Source: a bacterium (GTDB lineage: Bacteria; Patescibacteriota; Minisyncoccia; JACQLN01). From it: 8,809 nucleotides of DNA. Of this stretch, positions 1-5,452 are shown one piece after another (positions within the stretch are counted from its first letter, which is position 1; every line of letters begins with the position of its first letter). The stretch is taken from positions 1 to 8,809 of the forward strand of contig JAUYOU010000056.1 of assembly GCA_030697855.1 (NCBI GenBank), given 5' to 3'. Position numbers and translations under genes: made by a program. The notes under the pieces were generated by a model. The model was not told where the DNA came from, searched no databases, and saw nothing but the letters and a program-made list of their open reading frames with translations.

Positions 1-239
1 AAGCAGGTTCAATAATAAAAGGTGTTTCCATACAAGCCCAACCCATAATGTTCTTAGCCAATAAACAAGACATAAAATATTTAAACGCAAACGAAATTAA
101 TTCTATACCATTAAATTTAACCAACGCGACAATAGTTATAACAAAATACAATAAAGATTTATTTAACAAATTAATGGCAAAATATCCCAACGCTCACGAG
201 GCTAATTTAATAACATTTAAAGCCATAAGAATACAATAA
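1..239 (+). CDS. C-terminal fragment of an unidentified protein, possibly a glycosyltransferase
   Basis: The frame is already open at base 3 and stays open through an internal ATG at 48 to the TAA at 237-239, so this is the last ~78 residues of a gene that begins outside the window; the ATG at 48 is probably not the start. The visible part has no membrane segment and looks like a small soluble domain, with alternating hydrophobic stretches such as NATIVITKYNKDLF. Only 4 bases separate it from the next gene, so the two are very likely co-transcribed. GT-C glycosyltransferases often end in a soluble domain and often occur in tandem, so a related glycosyltransferase is plausible, but no motif proves it. 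Confidence 0.55.
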   Translation, partial: AGSIIKGVSIQAQPIMFLANKQDIKYLNANEINSIPLNLTNATIVITKYNKDLFNKLMAKYPNAHEANLITFKAIRIQ

Positions 240-243
240 AAAA

Positions 244-1965
244 ATGACTAAATTTTCAAAAATAGATTTTGTAGCTGGAATTATAATTATTTCGGCTTTG
301 GCATTGGCTATATTTTCGGTTAAGGGCGATTCCGTAACTACAGATGAATCCCCTCACGTTACAGCTGGGTATTCGTATTTAACGCAAAACGATATGCGTT
401 TAAACCCCGAACATCCACCGTTAATGAAAGATTTAGCCGGTATTCCTCTTTTATTTAAAAATTTAAATATAGATTTAGAACATTACTCTTGGAAAACCGA
501 CATTAACGGGCAATGGACATTTGGCACACACTTTCTTTACGAAAGCGGAAATAACCCAGACGAAATAATTTTTAACGCTCGCCTAGCAGTTATGCTTATT
601 TTTGTTTTGTTAGGAATAATGGTTTATATATGGACAAAAGAAAGGTACGGCGCAAAAACCGGTTTGCTTGGTTTATTTTTAACAGTATTTTCGCCAAATA
701 TTATTGCTAACGGCCGTTATGTAACTACCGACGTGGCCGCAGCATTCGCTTTTGTTTTGGGTACTTACTTTTTTGTTAAGTTTATAAACAACCAAACAAA
801 AAAGAATTTGTTATTCGCTGGCATCGCTTTTGGTATTGCTCAACTTTTAAAATTCTCTTTAATTATTTTAGTTCCGCTATTTGTTTTTACAGGAATTGTT
901 TATTGGTTTATATCTAAAAAAATATCGTTTGTTAAATTGGTAGCCAGTTTAACGGGAATATTTTTTATTGGTGCTTTAGTTATTTGGCCAGTGTATCAGT
1001 TTCATGTATGGAAATACCCCGTAGAAAGGCAAAAAGCCGATACAGCGTTTACTTTGCGATCTTACCCAGTTAAACCTATTGCCGATGCAGTTATTTGGGC
1101 AACAGATAAACCTTTGCTTCGCTCTTATGCTCAATATTCTTTAGGATTATTAATGGTTTTCCAACGAACAGGTGGTGGCAATACCACATATTTTTTGGGC
1201 GAGGTTAATAACCAAGCATGGAAAAGCTATTTCCCAACAGTTTATGCATTAAAAGAAACTATTCCAGCATTATCTTTAATGCTAATTGCTTTGTTGATCG
1301 GAATTAAAAATATTTTTAAAAACCGAAACAGAATTAAAAAATGGCTAACCGAAAGTTTTACCGAAATTGTTTGGCTAAGTTTTATAGCAATCTATTGGGC
1401 GTTAAGCATTAAGGGAAATTTAAATATTGGTGTACGCCACGTTCTACCAACCTTTCCTTTTATATATATGCTTACTGCGGGGCAAATTAGCGGTTGGGTT
1501 AAAACTGGTTTAAAACCAATAAAAGTTTTGGTTGTTTGTATTTTTGCAGTTTGGCTTGGTATGGAAACCCTAAACACTTACCCATATTACCTTACCTATT
1601 ATAACGAACTAGCCGGCGGGCCAGATAATGGTTATAAATATGCGGTGGATTCTAATTTAGATTGGGGGCAAGATTTAAAACGCTTAACTGCTTATGTTAA
1701 CGAAAATAATATAGAAAAAATAAAACTAGATTACTTTGGCGGTGGTAGCCCAGAATATTATTTAGGCAATAAATACGAACGCTTAGATGCTAACAACGTT
1801 TTGCAACGCCACGGCTGGCTAGCAGTTTCTGCTACACTCCTCCAAAATGGCAGAGCTAATGCAGTTAAAGGTTTTCAAGGTAATACAACGTCTTACAAAT
1901 GGCTAGATAGTTACACCCCAGTAACCAAAATCGGGTATTCTATATTTGTATATAAGATTGATTAA
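244..1965 (+). CDS. GT39/PMT-like membrane glycosyltransferase (GT-C fold)
   Basis: A 573-aa multi-pass membrane protein predicted to move a sugar from a lipid-phosphate carrier to a protein or glycan on the outer face of the membrane. After the first helix (about residues 9-27) comes the acidic pair typical of GT-C enzymes, D34-E35 in TTDESPHVTAGYSYL, then NPEHPPL (54-60), which is common in bacterial GT39 relatives. A second TTD motif is at residues 161-163. About nine further hydrophobic segments follow. The soluble C-terminus contains DSNLDWGQDLKRL (about 469-481), also frequent in this group. The start ATG lies 4 bases after the preceding stop, with an A-rich leader and no Shine-Dalgarno. 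The class is fairly secure; the sugar and acceptor cannot be read from sequence. Confidence 0.87.
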   Translation: MTKFSKIDFVAGIIIISALALAIFSVKGDSVTTDESPHVTAGYSYLTQNDMRLNPEHPPLMKDLAGIPLLFKNLNIDLEHYSWKTDINGQWTFGTHFLYESGNNPDEIIFNARLAVMLIFVLLGIMVYIWTKERYGAKTGLLGLFLTVFSPNIIANGRYVTTDVAAAFAFVLGTYFFVKFINNQTKKNLLFAGIAFGIAQLLKFSLIILVPLFVFTGIVYWFISKKISFVKLVASLTGIFFIGALVIWPVYQFHVWKYPVERQKADTAFTLRSYPVKPIADAVIWATDKPLLRSYAQYSLGLLMVFQRTGGGNTTYFLGEVNNQAWKSYFPTVYALKETIPALSLMLIALLIGIKNIFKNRNRIKKWLTESFTEIVWLSFIAIYWALSIKGNLNIGVRHVLPTFPFIYMLTAGQISGWVKTGLKPIKVLVVCIFAVWLGMETLNTYPYYLTYYNELAGGPDNGYKYAVDSNLDWGQDLKRLTAYVNENNIEKIKLDYFGGGSPEYYLGNKYERLDANNVLQRHGWLAVSATLLQNGRANAVKGFQGNTTSYKWLDSYTPVTKIGYSIFVYKID

Positions 1966-1987
1966 AAAAGACTTGTGTTTCTCTTTC

Positions 1988-2008
1988 TATCGAAGTCTCA
2001 CTTCAATA
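1988..2008. repeat. Dispersed palindrome, family A, copy 1
   Basis: Arms TATCGAAGT and ACTTCAATA (one mismatch) flank a CTC centre, 22 bases after the glycosyltransferase stop. The preceding bases CTCTTTC also precede copy 3, giving 16 identical bases (1981-1996 and 3534-3549). AAGACTT upstream is shared with copy 2. It is a REP-like hairpin and could act as a 3' end signal. Confidence 0.75.
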
Positions 2009-2044
2009 AAGAAGCCACCAACTCTTGAAGAGTAAGGGTGTTTT

Positions 2045-2301
2045 TGATAATATTTATTTACTACCTTCAGATTATATTATTTCGTATCCATTCTACTGAA
2101 TAATCCACTACTGAAGTGTGCCAACTGATTATTCTAGGTTGGCAAAAACCCGTAAACCCTATAAACTCATGACTTAATAGTTAGGAGATGGGCGGATGAA
2201 CGGCCAGTACTAAGCTATATTCGCGAATACGATTGGCTTAATTACTGCGGATATAATACTTAAACAACCACGGGTGTATTGCCCGTGGTTGTTTGTTTTT
2301 T
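2045..2301 (+). ncRNA. Candidate structured RNA ending in an intrinsic terminator
   Basis: Several helices can be drawn by eye: CTTCA+GATTAT (2065-2075) with ATAATC and TGAAG (2100-2105, 2112-2116); TGCCAAC (2119-2125) with GTTGGCA (2138-2144); GCCAGT (2203-2208) with ATTGGC (2232-2237), enclosing TATT-CGCG-AATA (2218-2229); then a 13-bp terminator hairpin. No plus-strand gene ends within 290 bases of that terminator, so a separate RNA or a long structured 3' UTR of the glycosyltransferase operon would explain it. I compared it mentally with tmRNA, RNase P RNA, SRP RNA, 6S RNA and common riboswitches and found no match. The 5' end is not defined. Confidence 0.35.
2262..2301 (+). terminator. 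Strong intrinsic terminator, plus strand
   Basis: A perfect 13-bp stem, AAACAACCACGGG (2262-2274) with CCCGTGGTTGTTT (2282-2294), has a 7-base loop and is followed by GTTTTTT. On the minus strand no T-tract follows the stem, so it points along the plus strand. Confidence 0.85.
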
Positions 2302-2318
2302 ATCTGATAAAACTCTGT

Positions 2319-2327
2319 TGTGGATAA
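2319..2327 (-). promoter_or_regulatory. Isolated consensus DnaA box
   Basis: TTATCCACA on the minus strand is identical to the bacterial DnaA-box consensus. I see no second copy nearby, no dnaA or dnaN gene and no AT-rich unwinding array, so it is not evidence for an origin by itself. It could titrate DnaA or be chance. Confidence 0.3.
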
Positions 2328-2329
2328 CT

Positions 2330-2358
2330 TTGACTTTTTATCTAACACCTGCTAATCT
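2330..2358 (+). promoter_or_regulatory. Candidate sigma70-type promoter of the three-way-junction RNA
   Basis: TTGACT (2330-2335) and TAATCT (2353-2358) are separated by exactly 17 bases. Expected initiation near 2365 falls at the base of the stem that begins at 2366-2367. The -35 box is near consensus; the -10 box is weak. Confidence 0.4.
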
Positions 2359-2364
2359 AAACAT

Positions 2365-2448
2365 AGGCGTTTGGAGGGTTCGCCCTCTCACAGCTTTCAA
2401 GCTGTAGCCAAACGCTAACAAAGAACCCGCCTATTTGGCGGATTTTTT
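2365..2448 (+). ncRNA. Candidate small RNA: three-way junction plus terminator
   Basis: A closing stem GCGTTTGG (2367-2374) with CCAAACGC (2408-2415), extended by a G-T pair, encloses two hairpins: AGGG-TTCG-CCCT (2375-2386) and ACAGCT-TTCA-AGCTGT (2390-2405). It is followed after 11 bases by a terminator, and a candidate promoter lies upstream with initiation near 2365. ATAGGCG (2363-2369) can also pair with CGCCTAT (2428-2434), which would break both the closing stem and the terminator, as in an attenuator. No plus-strand gene lies downstream, so a free-standing RNA of about 84 bases is more likely than a riboswitch. It resembles no RNA family I know. Confidence 0.45.
2427..2448 (+). terminator. 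Intrinsic terminator, plus strand
   Basis: CCGCC (2427-2431) and GGCGG (2437-2441) close a TATTT loop, followed by A and six T. It ends just before the stop codon of the convergent 158-aa gene and might serve both strands, but the T-tract is on the plus-strand side. Confidence 0.75.
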
Positions 2449-2452
2449 GTTT

Positions 2453-2929
2453 TTAATCTTCTTCGAGAACACCCTCATGAAATAGACGTGTCATGGTATC
2501 TATATTCATACCCCAAAAAGGAATAATACTCCAAAAGAATTTTCCGCCACTATCAATCTGTTTAACAATAATTTTAACTCTGTTTCTTTTAATAACAGCT
2601 ATAAATTCAAAATAATTAACAGGCTTTAATATAGTGTCTGTCCTTCCTTTCATGCGGATTCTTTCAAATTTTTTAGTTTCTAATATCCCCTGTATGGTAT
2701 GTGATAATTTCAAAACTTCGGGGGCAAGATGGATGAGCTTAAATCTCATATATTGATCTTTTTCTAGACGGGTTTTTTCTCTTTGAATAAATTTGAGATG
2801 TTCTAATCCTTGGGCATTAAAAGATACCTTTTCTTTTAAATATGGGCAATAAACTTCGTTGATTGATTTATAAAATTCTTCGCCTTTTTCCTTAACTTTT
2901 TTAAATTCTTCTTCGCTAAAACTTATCAT
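2453..2929 (-). CDS. 158-aa protein, possible RelE/barnase-like nuclease domain
   Basis: A complete soluble protein with a charged helical N-terminus (about 1-22), a CPYLKEKVSFNAQGLEHLKF segment (28-47), a middle helical region, and a strand-rich C-terminus containing FEFIAVIKRNRVKIIVKQ and GGKFFWSIIPFWG. The pattern of an early His-containing motif followed by paired basic strands recalls the PBECR (phage barnase-EndoU-colicin E5/D-RelE-like) nucleases, which would make it an RNase-like toxin or effector. That link is a weak pattern impression without a defined catalytic set. No antitoxin-like gene is adjacent. The start ATG at 2929 has no Shine-Dalgarno. It converges on the RNA region to its left. 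Confidence 0.75.
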   Translation of the reverse strand: MISFSEEEFKKVKEKGEEFYKSINEVYCPYLKEKVSFNAQGLEHLKFIQREKTRLEKDQYMRFKLIHLAPEVLKLSHTIQGILETKKFERIRMKGRTDTILKPVNYFEFIAVIKRNRVKIIVKQIDSGGKFFWSIIPFWGMNIDTMTRLFHEGVLEED

Positions 2930-2972
2930 GATAACTATATTTTATCATAACTCCCCATCAAAAAACTTCTAA

Positions 2973-3000
2973 AACACTCCAAAACGGCAAAGCTAATGCC
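2973..3000 (+). pseudogene. Short fragment resembling the glycosyltransferase C-terminus
   Basis: On the plus strand this reads TLQNGKANA, against TLLQNGRANA in the 573-aa glycosyltransferase (bases about 1834-1862). The DNA aligns with one missing codon and three substitutions, two of them synonymous (AAT/AAC, GCA/GCC) and one Arg/Lys. The fragment is followed by AAGACTTAT and a family A palindrome, as the real gene end is followed by AAGACTTGT and a family A palindrome. It may be a relic of a lost paralogue or a partial duplication; it is short enough that chance is not excluded. Confidence 0.3.
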
Positions 3001-3028
3001 ACACTAGAAAAGACTTATATTTTGTTTT

Positions 3029-3051
3029 ATATCGAAGTGAGACTTCGATAT
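3029..3051. repeat. Dispersed palindrome, family A, copy 2
   Basis: Perfect arms ATATCGAAGT and ACTTCGATAT around a GAG centre, 8 bases beyond the stop of the minus-strand 136-aa gene. Same family as 1988-2008 and 3540-3562. Confidence 0.8.
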
Positions 3052-3059
3052 GTTTTAAA

Positions 3060-3470
3060 TTACTTTTCAATATATTCAGAAAGCACAATGTTAAAAGCAC
3101 ATTCTAAATTTTTTGACCCCTTACATTTATTGCTTATTTGAACGCACTGATCATTGTTATAGTTATGAACAATTTTAGTCGCTATGTCGGAAAACGCAGT
3201 ACCTCCACCAAACCCAGAATCACGACCAGATTTTTTTTCTAAATCTTCCAATAAATCTAAACAAGAATCTTTTTGCCTGATACTCAAAAACCATTCTTTA
3301 AGATCGAGTACTGGACTATGCCCGTATTCTTGCACAAGATATTCCTGTAGAGTTTGATCTTCAGATTCTTGAGTATTTTCTTTTGCTACATAACTTATTA
3401 GTAGCCCAAATAATAAAAGCACCGAAGGTACAAATATTATTATCCAATTCTCTTTTAGCCAATTTTGCAT
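3060..3470 (-). CDS. 136-aa membrane-anchored protein of unknown function
   Basis: Residues 9-28 form one hydrophobic helix after a short N-terminus (MQNWLKEN), consistent with a signal anchor. The remaining ~105 residues are polar and probably outside the membrane; their first part is acidic and Gln-rich. Four cysteines at 70, 109, 116 and 124 could form two disulfides if the domain is exported. A glycine-rich turn (GFGGG, 86-90) and helical segments are visible, but I recognise no family. The gene is flanked on both sides by family A palindromes and could be co-transcribed with the two-helix gene upstream, though the 101-base gap with hairpins argues against tight coupling. Confidence 0.65.
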   Translation of the reverse strand: MQNWLKENWIIIFVPSVLLLFGLLISYVAKENTQESEDQTLQEYLVQEYGHSPVLDLKEWFLSIRQKDSCLDLLEDLEKKSGRDSGFGGGTAFSDIATKIVHNYNNDQCVQISNKCKGSKNLECAFNIVLSEYIEK

Positions 3471-3503
3471 ATTTTATATACATTTTTCATAATTAATTTT
3501 ACT

Positions 3504-3524
3504 TAGCAAAGACGGTCCTTGCTA
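3504..3524. repeat. Dispersed palindrome, family B, copy 1
   Basis: Arms TAGCAAAGAC and GTCCTTGCTA (one mismatch) around a single G. The sequence is nearly the same as the element at 7821-7841, over 4 kb away. It lies between two minus-strand membrane-protein genes, 16 bases from copy 3 of family A. Confidence 0.75.
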
Positions 3525-3539
3525 GGTTTACGCCTCTTT

Positions 3540-3562
3540 CTATCGAAGTGGAACTTCGATAG
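3540..3562. repeat. Dispersed palindrome, family A, copy 3
   Basis: Perfect arms CTATCGAAGT and ACTTCGATAG around GGA, 9 bases beyond the stop of the minus-strand 109-aa gene. As with the other two copies it sits directly after a gene end. Confidence 0.8.
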
Positions 3563-3571
3563 ACTTCACAC

Positions 3572-3901
3572 CTACTTAAAGTCATCTAAGGATATGCTTC
3601 TTGTTATTTTTCCATTATAAAGTTTAGATCGATAATAAAAAGTCAGAACACCTGATAAGACAGTAAATAAAGAAAAGGCAAATGCACTAAAAAGAATAAC
3701 CCTATTAGGTGTAATTACATAAGTTGTCCAAAAACTAACAGCTGTTGAGAGTGTAAGAGTAGTAACTAGAAAAAAAATTTCATAATGGCGGAGTTCATTA
3801 CCTTGCACAAGTTCAATTGAAATACGAGATGGAAAATTTACTTCGACCATCGTGTTTTTAATTTTTATTTCTGTAGAATTTTTTTCTGCTACTTTCGACA
3901 T
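3572..3901 (-). CDS. 109-aa two-helix membrane protein of unknown function
   Basis: A soluble N-terminus of about 40 residues, rich in Lys, Glu and Ser, is followed by two hydrophobic segments (about 42-64 and 68-90) joined by the short turn ITPNR, then a basic C-terminal tail (RSKLYNGKITRS). This gives a helical hairpin with both ends on the same side, probably cytoplasmic by the positive-inside rule. No family motif is recognised. The start ATG is 7 bases after the end of the decayed small-protein gene upstream and has no Shine-Dalgarno. Short two-helix proteins are common in reduced genomes; it may be a regulatory or holin-like subunit, but nothing specific supports either. Confidence 0.6.
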   Translation of the reverse strand: MSKVAEKNSTEIKIKNTMVEVNFPSRISIELVQGNELRHYEIFFLVTTLTLSTAVSFWTTYVITPNRVILFSAFAFSLFTVLSGVLTFYYRSKLYNGKITRSISLDDFK

Positions 3902-3908
3902 AAAAATA

Positions 3909-4072
3909 TTAATGCTTTGTTACATCTACTAATTTATACGACGGCCCTTGCTTTTGGAGTAGGTGGTAAATTTTTCCTTTAACACCAGTAATTCTTTGCC
4001 GTTTTCCCCGCCTCGTAGACCAATAAGTTCATACTGACCCGATCGTGGTACTGTTTTCCCTAGTTTTAATAT
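3909..4072 (-). pseudogene. Decayed YjzC-like small protein gene
   Basis: Reading minus from 4072, the first frame gives ILKLGKTVPRSGQYELIGLR and continues GGENGKELLVLKEKF. The family's PPTPK step then appears one frame away (CCACCTACTCCAAAA), and its tail, QGPSYKLVDVTKH plus TAA, in the third frame. Joined, these rebuild a ~53-residue protein of the small SGxY...G...GKE...KGExFPPTPKxG type that includes Bacillus YjzC. At least two frame changes and an ATA in place of the start ATG indicate inactivation. The first frame is also in frame with the preceding 182-aa gene, two codons beyond its TAG. Family function is unknown to me. An alternative is sequencing indels in a live gene. Confidence 0.6.
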
Positions 4073-4078
4073 ATTTTT

Positions 4079-4627
4079 CTATAGATCTTCCTTTTTAAAA
4101 TATTTATCCGAGAAACTTTTTAACTCAATCTTAATTTGTTTAAGCCCACCATCCATGATTGCCTCTGTAAATTCTTTAGTTTTTGGAATAAGTAATTTTA
4201 CTCCGCCGGTAAAATCAAAGGAATGGAAAGAACCATCTATTTCTATAGAGCTATTACTATTTATTCGTCTATTATTGCTAGATGTATGATCGGATTGTTT
4301 TTTTGAACGGATAATTACCTTAGGAAACCAGTTTGCCATTTTTGTTAGTTCGACTCCATATTTTTCATAATCCGCCAAAACCTTAAGAACACGGGATTTA
4401 TATGTAGCTAATGAACTTGCTGTAAAATTTTTATTCTTTGAAAAAACGTTCTGATAAATCTGCTCAAGATTCTTCTTGAACTCACCTATCGAGCTACGTT
4501 CTTCATCATTTAATTCTACTTCAAATAATTTTAGTGCAGTCTTAAGTGACATGCCAGTATTATCTGGATATTTTCGACTCTTGATGGCCCTATCTATAAA
4601 ATCATATAAATCTTGGAATTTCTTCAT
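4079..4627 (-). CDS. 182-aa protein with an integrase core-binding-like helical domain
   Basis: Residues 1-92 are predicted all-helical: LYDFIDRAIKSRKYPDNTG, then TALKLFEVELNDEE, then SSLATYKSRVLKVLADYEKYG. The last part resembles the SAM-like core-binding domain of tyrosine recombinases, but no catalytic R-H-R-Y domain follows. After a Ser/Asn-rich linker (about 110-130) comes a small strand-rich C-terminus (FDFTGGVKLLIPKTKEFTEAI). This suggests a small DNA-binding or regulatory protein, possibly of mobile-element origin; the function is not known. A TTGACA/TATTCT promoter lies 31 bases upstream. The decayed small gene follows directly. Confidence 0.75.
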   Translation of the reverse strand: MKKFQDLYDFIDRAIKSRKYPDNTGMSLKTALKLFEVELNDEERSSIGEFKKNLEQIYQNVFSKNKNFTASSLATYKSRVLKVLADYEKYGVELTKMANWFPKVIIRSKKQSDHTSSNNRRINSNSSIEIDGSFHSFDFTGGVKLLIPKTKEFTEAIMDGGLKQIKIELKSFSDKYFKKEDL

Positions 4628-4646
4628 TTTGTTAGTTTAATTATTA

Positions 4647-4751
4647 TTAATTCTGTAAGAATATCAAGACTCTACTATCTGTGTCAAGAGACAATCTAAT
4701 TACATCTCCATCTTTAAGATATAAATCATATTTAAAGCCGTATAATAGCAA
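4647..4751 (-). pseudogene. 34-codon reading frame, probable gene remnant
   Basis: From a TTG at 4751 to TAA at 4649-4647 the minus strand reads as a plausible protein end, YDLYLKDGDVIRLSLDTDSR followed by VLIFLQN. Just upstream, in another frame, lies DKWYSEITISEIVYSQ and a stop. Both look like coding sequence rather than random translation, so this may be a decayed gene broken by a frame change, or one very short gene with a TTG start. It ends 19 bases before the 182-aa gene. I cannot assign a family. Confidence 0.3.
4658..4687 (-). promoter_or_regulatory. Candidate promoter for the 182-aa gene
   Basis: On the minus strand TTGACA (4687-4682) is followed after 18 bases by TATTCT (4663-4658). 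Initiation would fall near 4650, giving a ~20-base AT-rich leader before the ATG at 4627. The -35 box is perfect consensus. It overlaps the 34-codon remnant. Confidence 0.45.
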
Positions 4752-4819
4752 TAAGATGTTTATTGACTATACACAATTTCTGAAATAGTAATCTCACTAT
4801 ACCATTTGTCCTAAATAAC

Positions 4820-4862
4820 ACAACAAGGGATAGCAAGAATGATTCTTGTTATCCCTTGTTGT
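4820..4862. repeat. Long near-perfect hairpin, 21-base arms
   Basis: ACAACAAGGGATAGCAAGAA continues to 4840 and is mirrored by 4842-4862 around a single G, with one C/T difference that would still pair as G-U in RNA. The core TAGCAAGAAT relates it to the TAGCAA family B palindromes. It lies 60 bases beyond the endonuclease stop and may stop readthrough or protect the 3' end of the restriction operon message. Confidence 0.75.
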
Positions 4863-4877
4863 AGAAAGGTTTTTGCC

Positions 4878-4910
4878 CTAGCAAGATACTAAAATGATCA
4901 TCTTTGCTAG
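4878..4910. repeat. TAGCAA-type hairpin after the endonuclease gene
   Basis: CTAGCAAGAT (4878-4887) pairs with ATCTTTGCTAG (4900-4910) with one bulged T. It stands between the endonuclease stop and the long hairpin at 4820-4862, making a tandem pair of related palindromes at the 3' end of the operon. No T-tract follows on the minus strand, so it is not a classical terminator. Confidence 0.55.
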
Positions 4911-4921
4911 CTAGTATATCG

Positions 4922-5452
4922 CTAGATATGATTATTTGGTATTGGAAGGCCAAGTTTCTGGAGTGGTAGATAATGAAAATAGTATTGACAGCCAACAGAT
5001 ATAATATAATCAAGCGTGTCCTTATATTCAGGTTTTTTAAACCAATCACTTAATATATAAATATATTCAACTTCTATGTTAAGGGGCGCCATCAGTTTTT
5101 TATATTGTTTCTTTTTAAAATCACAAGTTTGAAGCTTCTCATCTACAGAGCCTGCAACTTTTTGGAATTTCATCTCAATAACAAAAAGAGTATTGTTATG
5201 TATCACATAAACAGCTTCATCAGGTAATAGTTGTTTAGAAATATATTTTTTATAGTCTATTCCTTGCGAACTTAAATATTTATAAAGACCGTGTTTTTTA
5301 TAACTCCTCGCTACTTCCTCGTCATTAAAATAAATAATATTGTCTTTAACTTTGTATCCAGTCAATTTCTTAATTAGAGATGAAACATCTCGGCTTTTTT
5401 CAAAGTTAAGCCCGGTAATTGTATTACCACCACCTTTTCCTTTTTCTATCAT
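4922..5452 (-). CDS. PD-(D/E)XK type II restriction endonuclease
   Basis: A 176-aa nuclease expected to cut DNA that lacks the modification made by the methyltransferase encoded just upstream. The catalytic signature is visible: P77-D78 in LLPDEAVYVI, then E93-x-K95 in FVIEMKFQ, with GSVDEKLQTCDFKKKQYKKL (101-120) following, a pattern typical of compact PD-(D/E)XK restriction enzymes. The Gly-rich N-terminus (GKGGGNTITGLNFEKSRD) also recurs in this class. Its ATG at 5452 overlaps the methyltransferase TGA as ATGA, implying translational coupling, so modification is made before cleavage. Length is short but complete. The recognition site cannot be read from sequence. Hairpins follow the gene. 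Confidence 0.85.
   Translation of the reverse strand: MIEKGKGGGNTITGLNFEKSRDVSSLIKKLTGYKVKDNIIYFNDEEVARSYKKHGLYKYLSSQGIDYKKYISKQLLPDEAVYVIHNNTLFVIEMKFQKVAGSVDEKLQTCDFKKKQYKKLMAPLNIEVEYIYILSDWFKKPEYKDTLDYIISVGCQYYFHYLPLQKLGLPIPNNHI

Larger units (their letters stand above)
1966..2452. other. 487-base convergent intergenic region with structured elements
   Basis: It lies between the plus-strand glycosyltransferase and the minus-strand 158-aa gene. I see no credible protein gene on either strand. In order it holds a TATCGAAGT-type palindrome (1988-2008), a hairpin-rich stretch (2065-2237), a strong plus-strand terminator (2262-2301), a consensus DnaA-box match (2319-2327), a candidate promoter (2330-2358), a three-way-junction structure (2366-2416) and a second plus-strand terminator (2427-2448). 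Confidence 0.8.

Noticed and set aside
1392..1577. 61-codon minus-strand frame inside the glycosyltransferase
   Set aside because: It is antisense to a well-supported coding region and shows no protein-like pattern.
2045..2301. tmRNA, RNase P RNA, 6S or SRP RNA
   Set aside because: No tag-peptide frame or alanine acceptor, no RNase P core motifs, no SRP GGAA loop and no single long 6S-like hairpin could be found.
2319..2327. Replication origin based on the DnaA box
   Set aside because: One box only, with no dnaA, dnaN or rpmH neighbour and no box cluster.
2341..2420. Integron attC site: TCTAACA at 2341 and inverted repeats around 2367-2415
   Set aside because: The opposite end does not provide a GTTRRRY core in the right orientation, and no integrase or cassette array is present.
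2360..2450. tRNA or T-box leader for the three-way junction
   Set aside because: It has only two inner hairpins, no T-loop, no anticodon arm, no CCA or acceptor-like 3' end, and no downstream plus-strand gene to control.
4849..5049. 66-codon minus-strand frame over the endonuclease end
   Set aside because: It overlaps the endonuclease C-terminus in another frame and runs into the hairpins.
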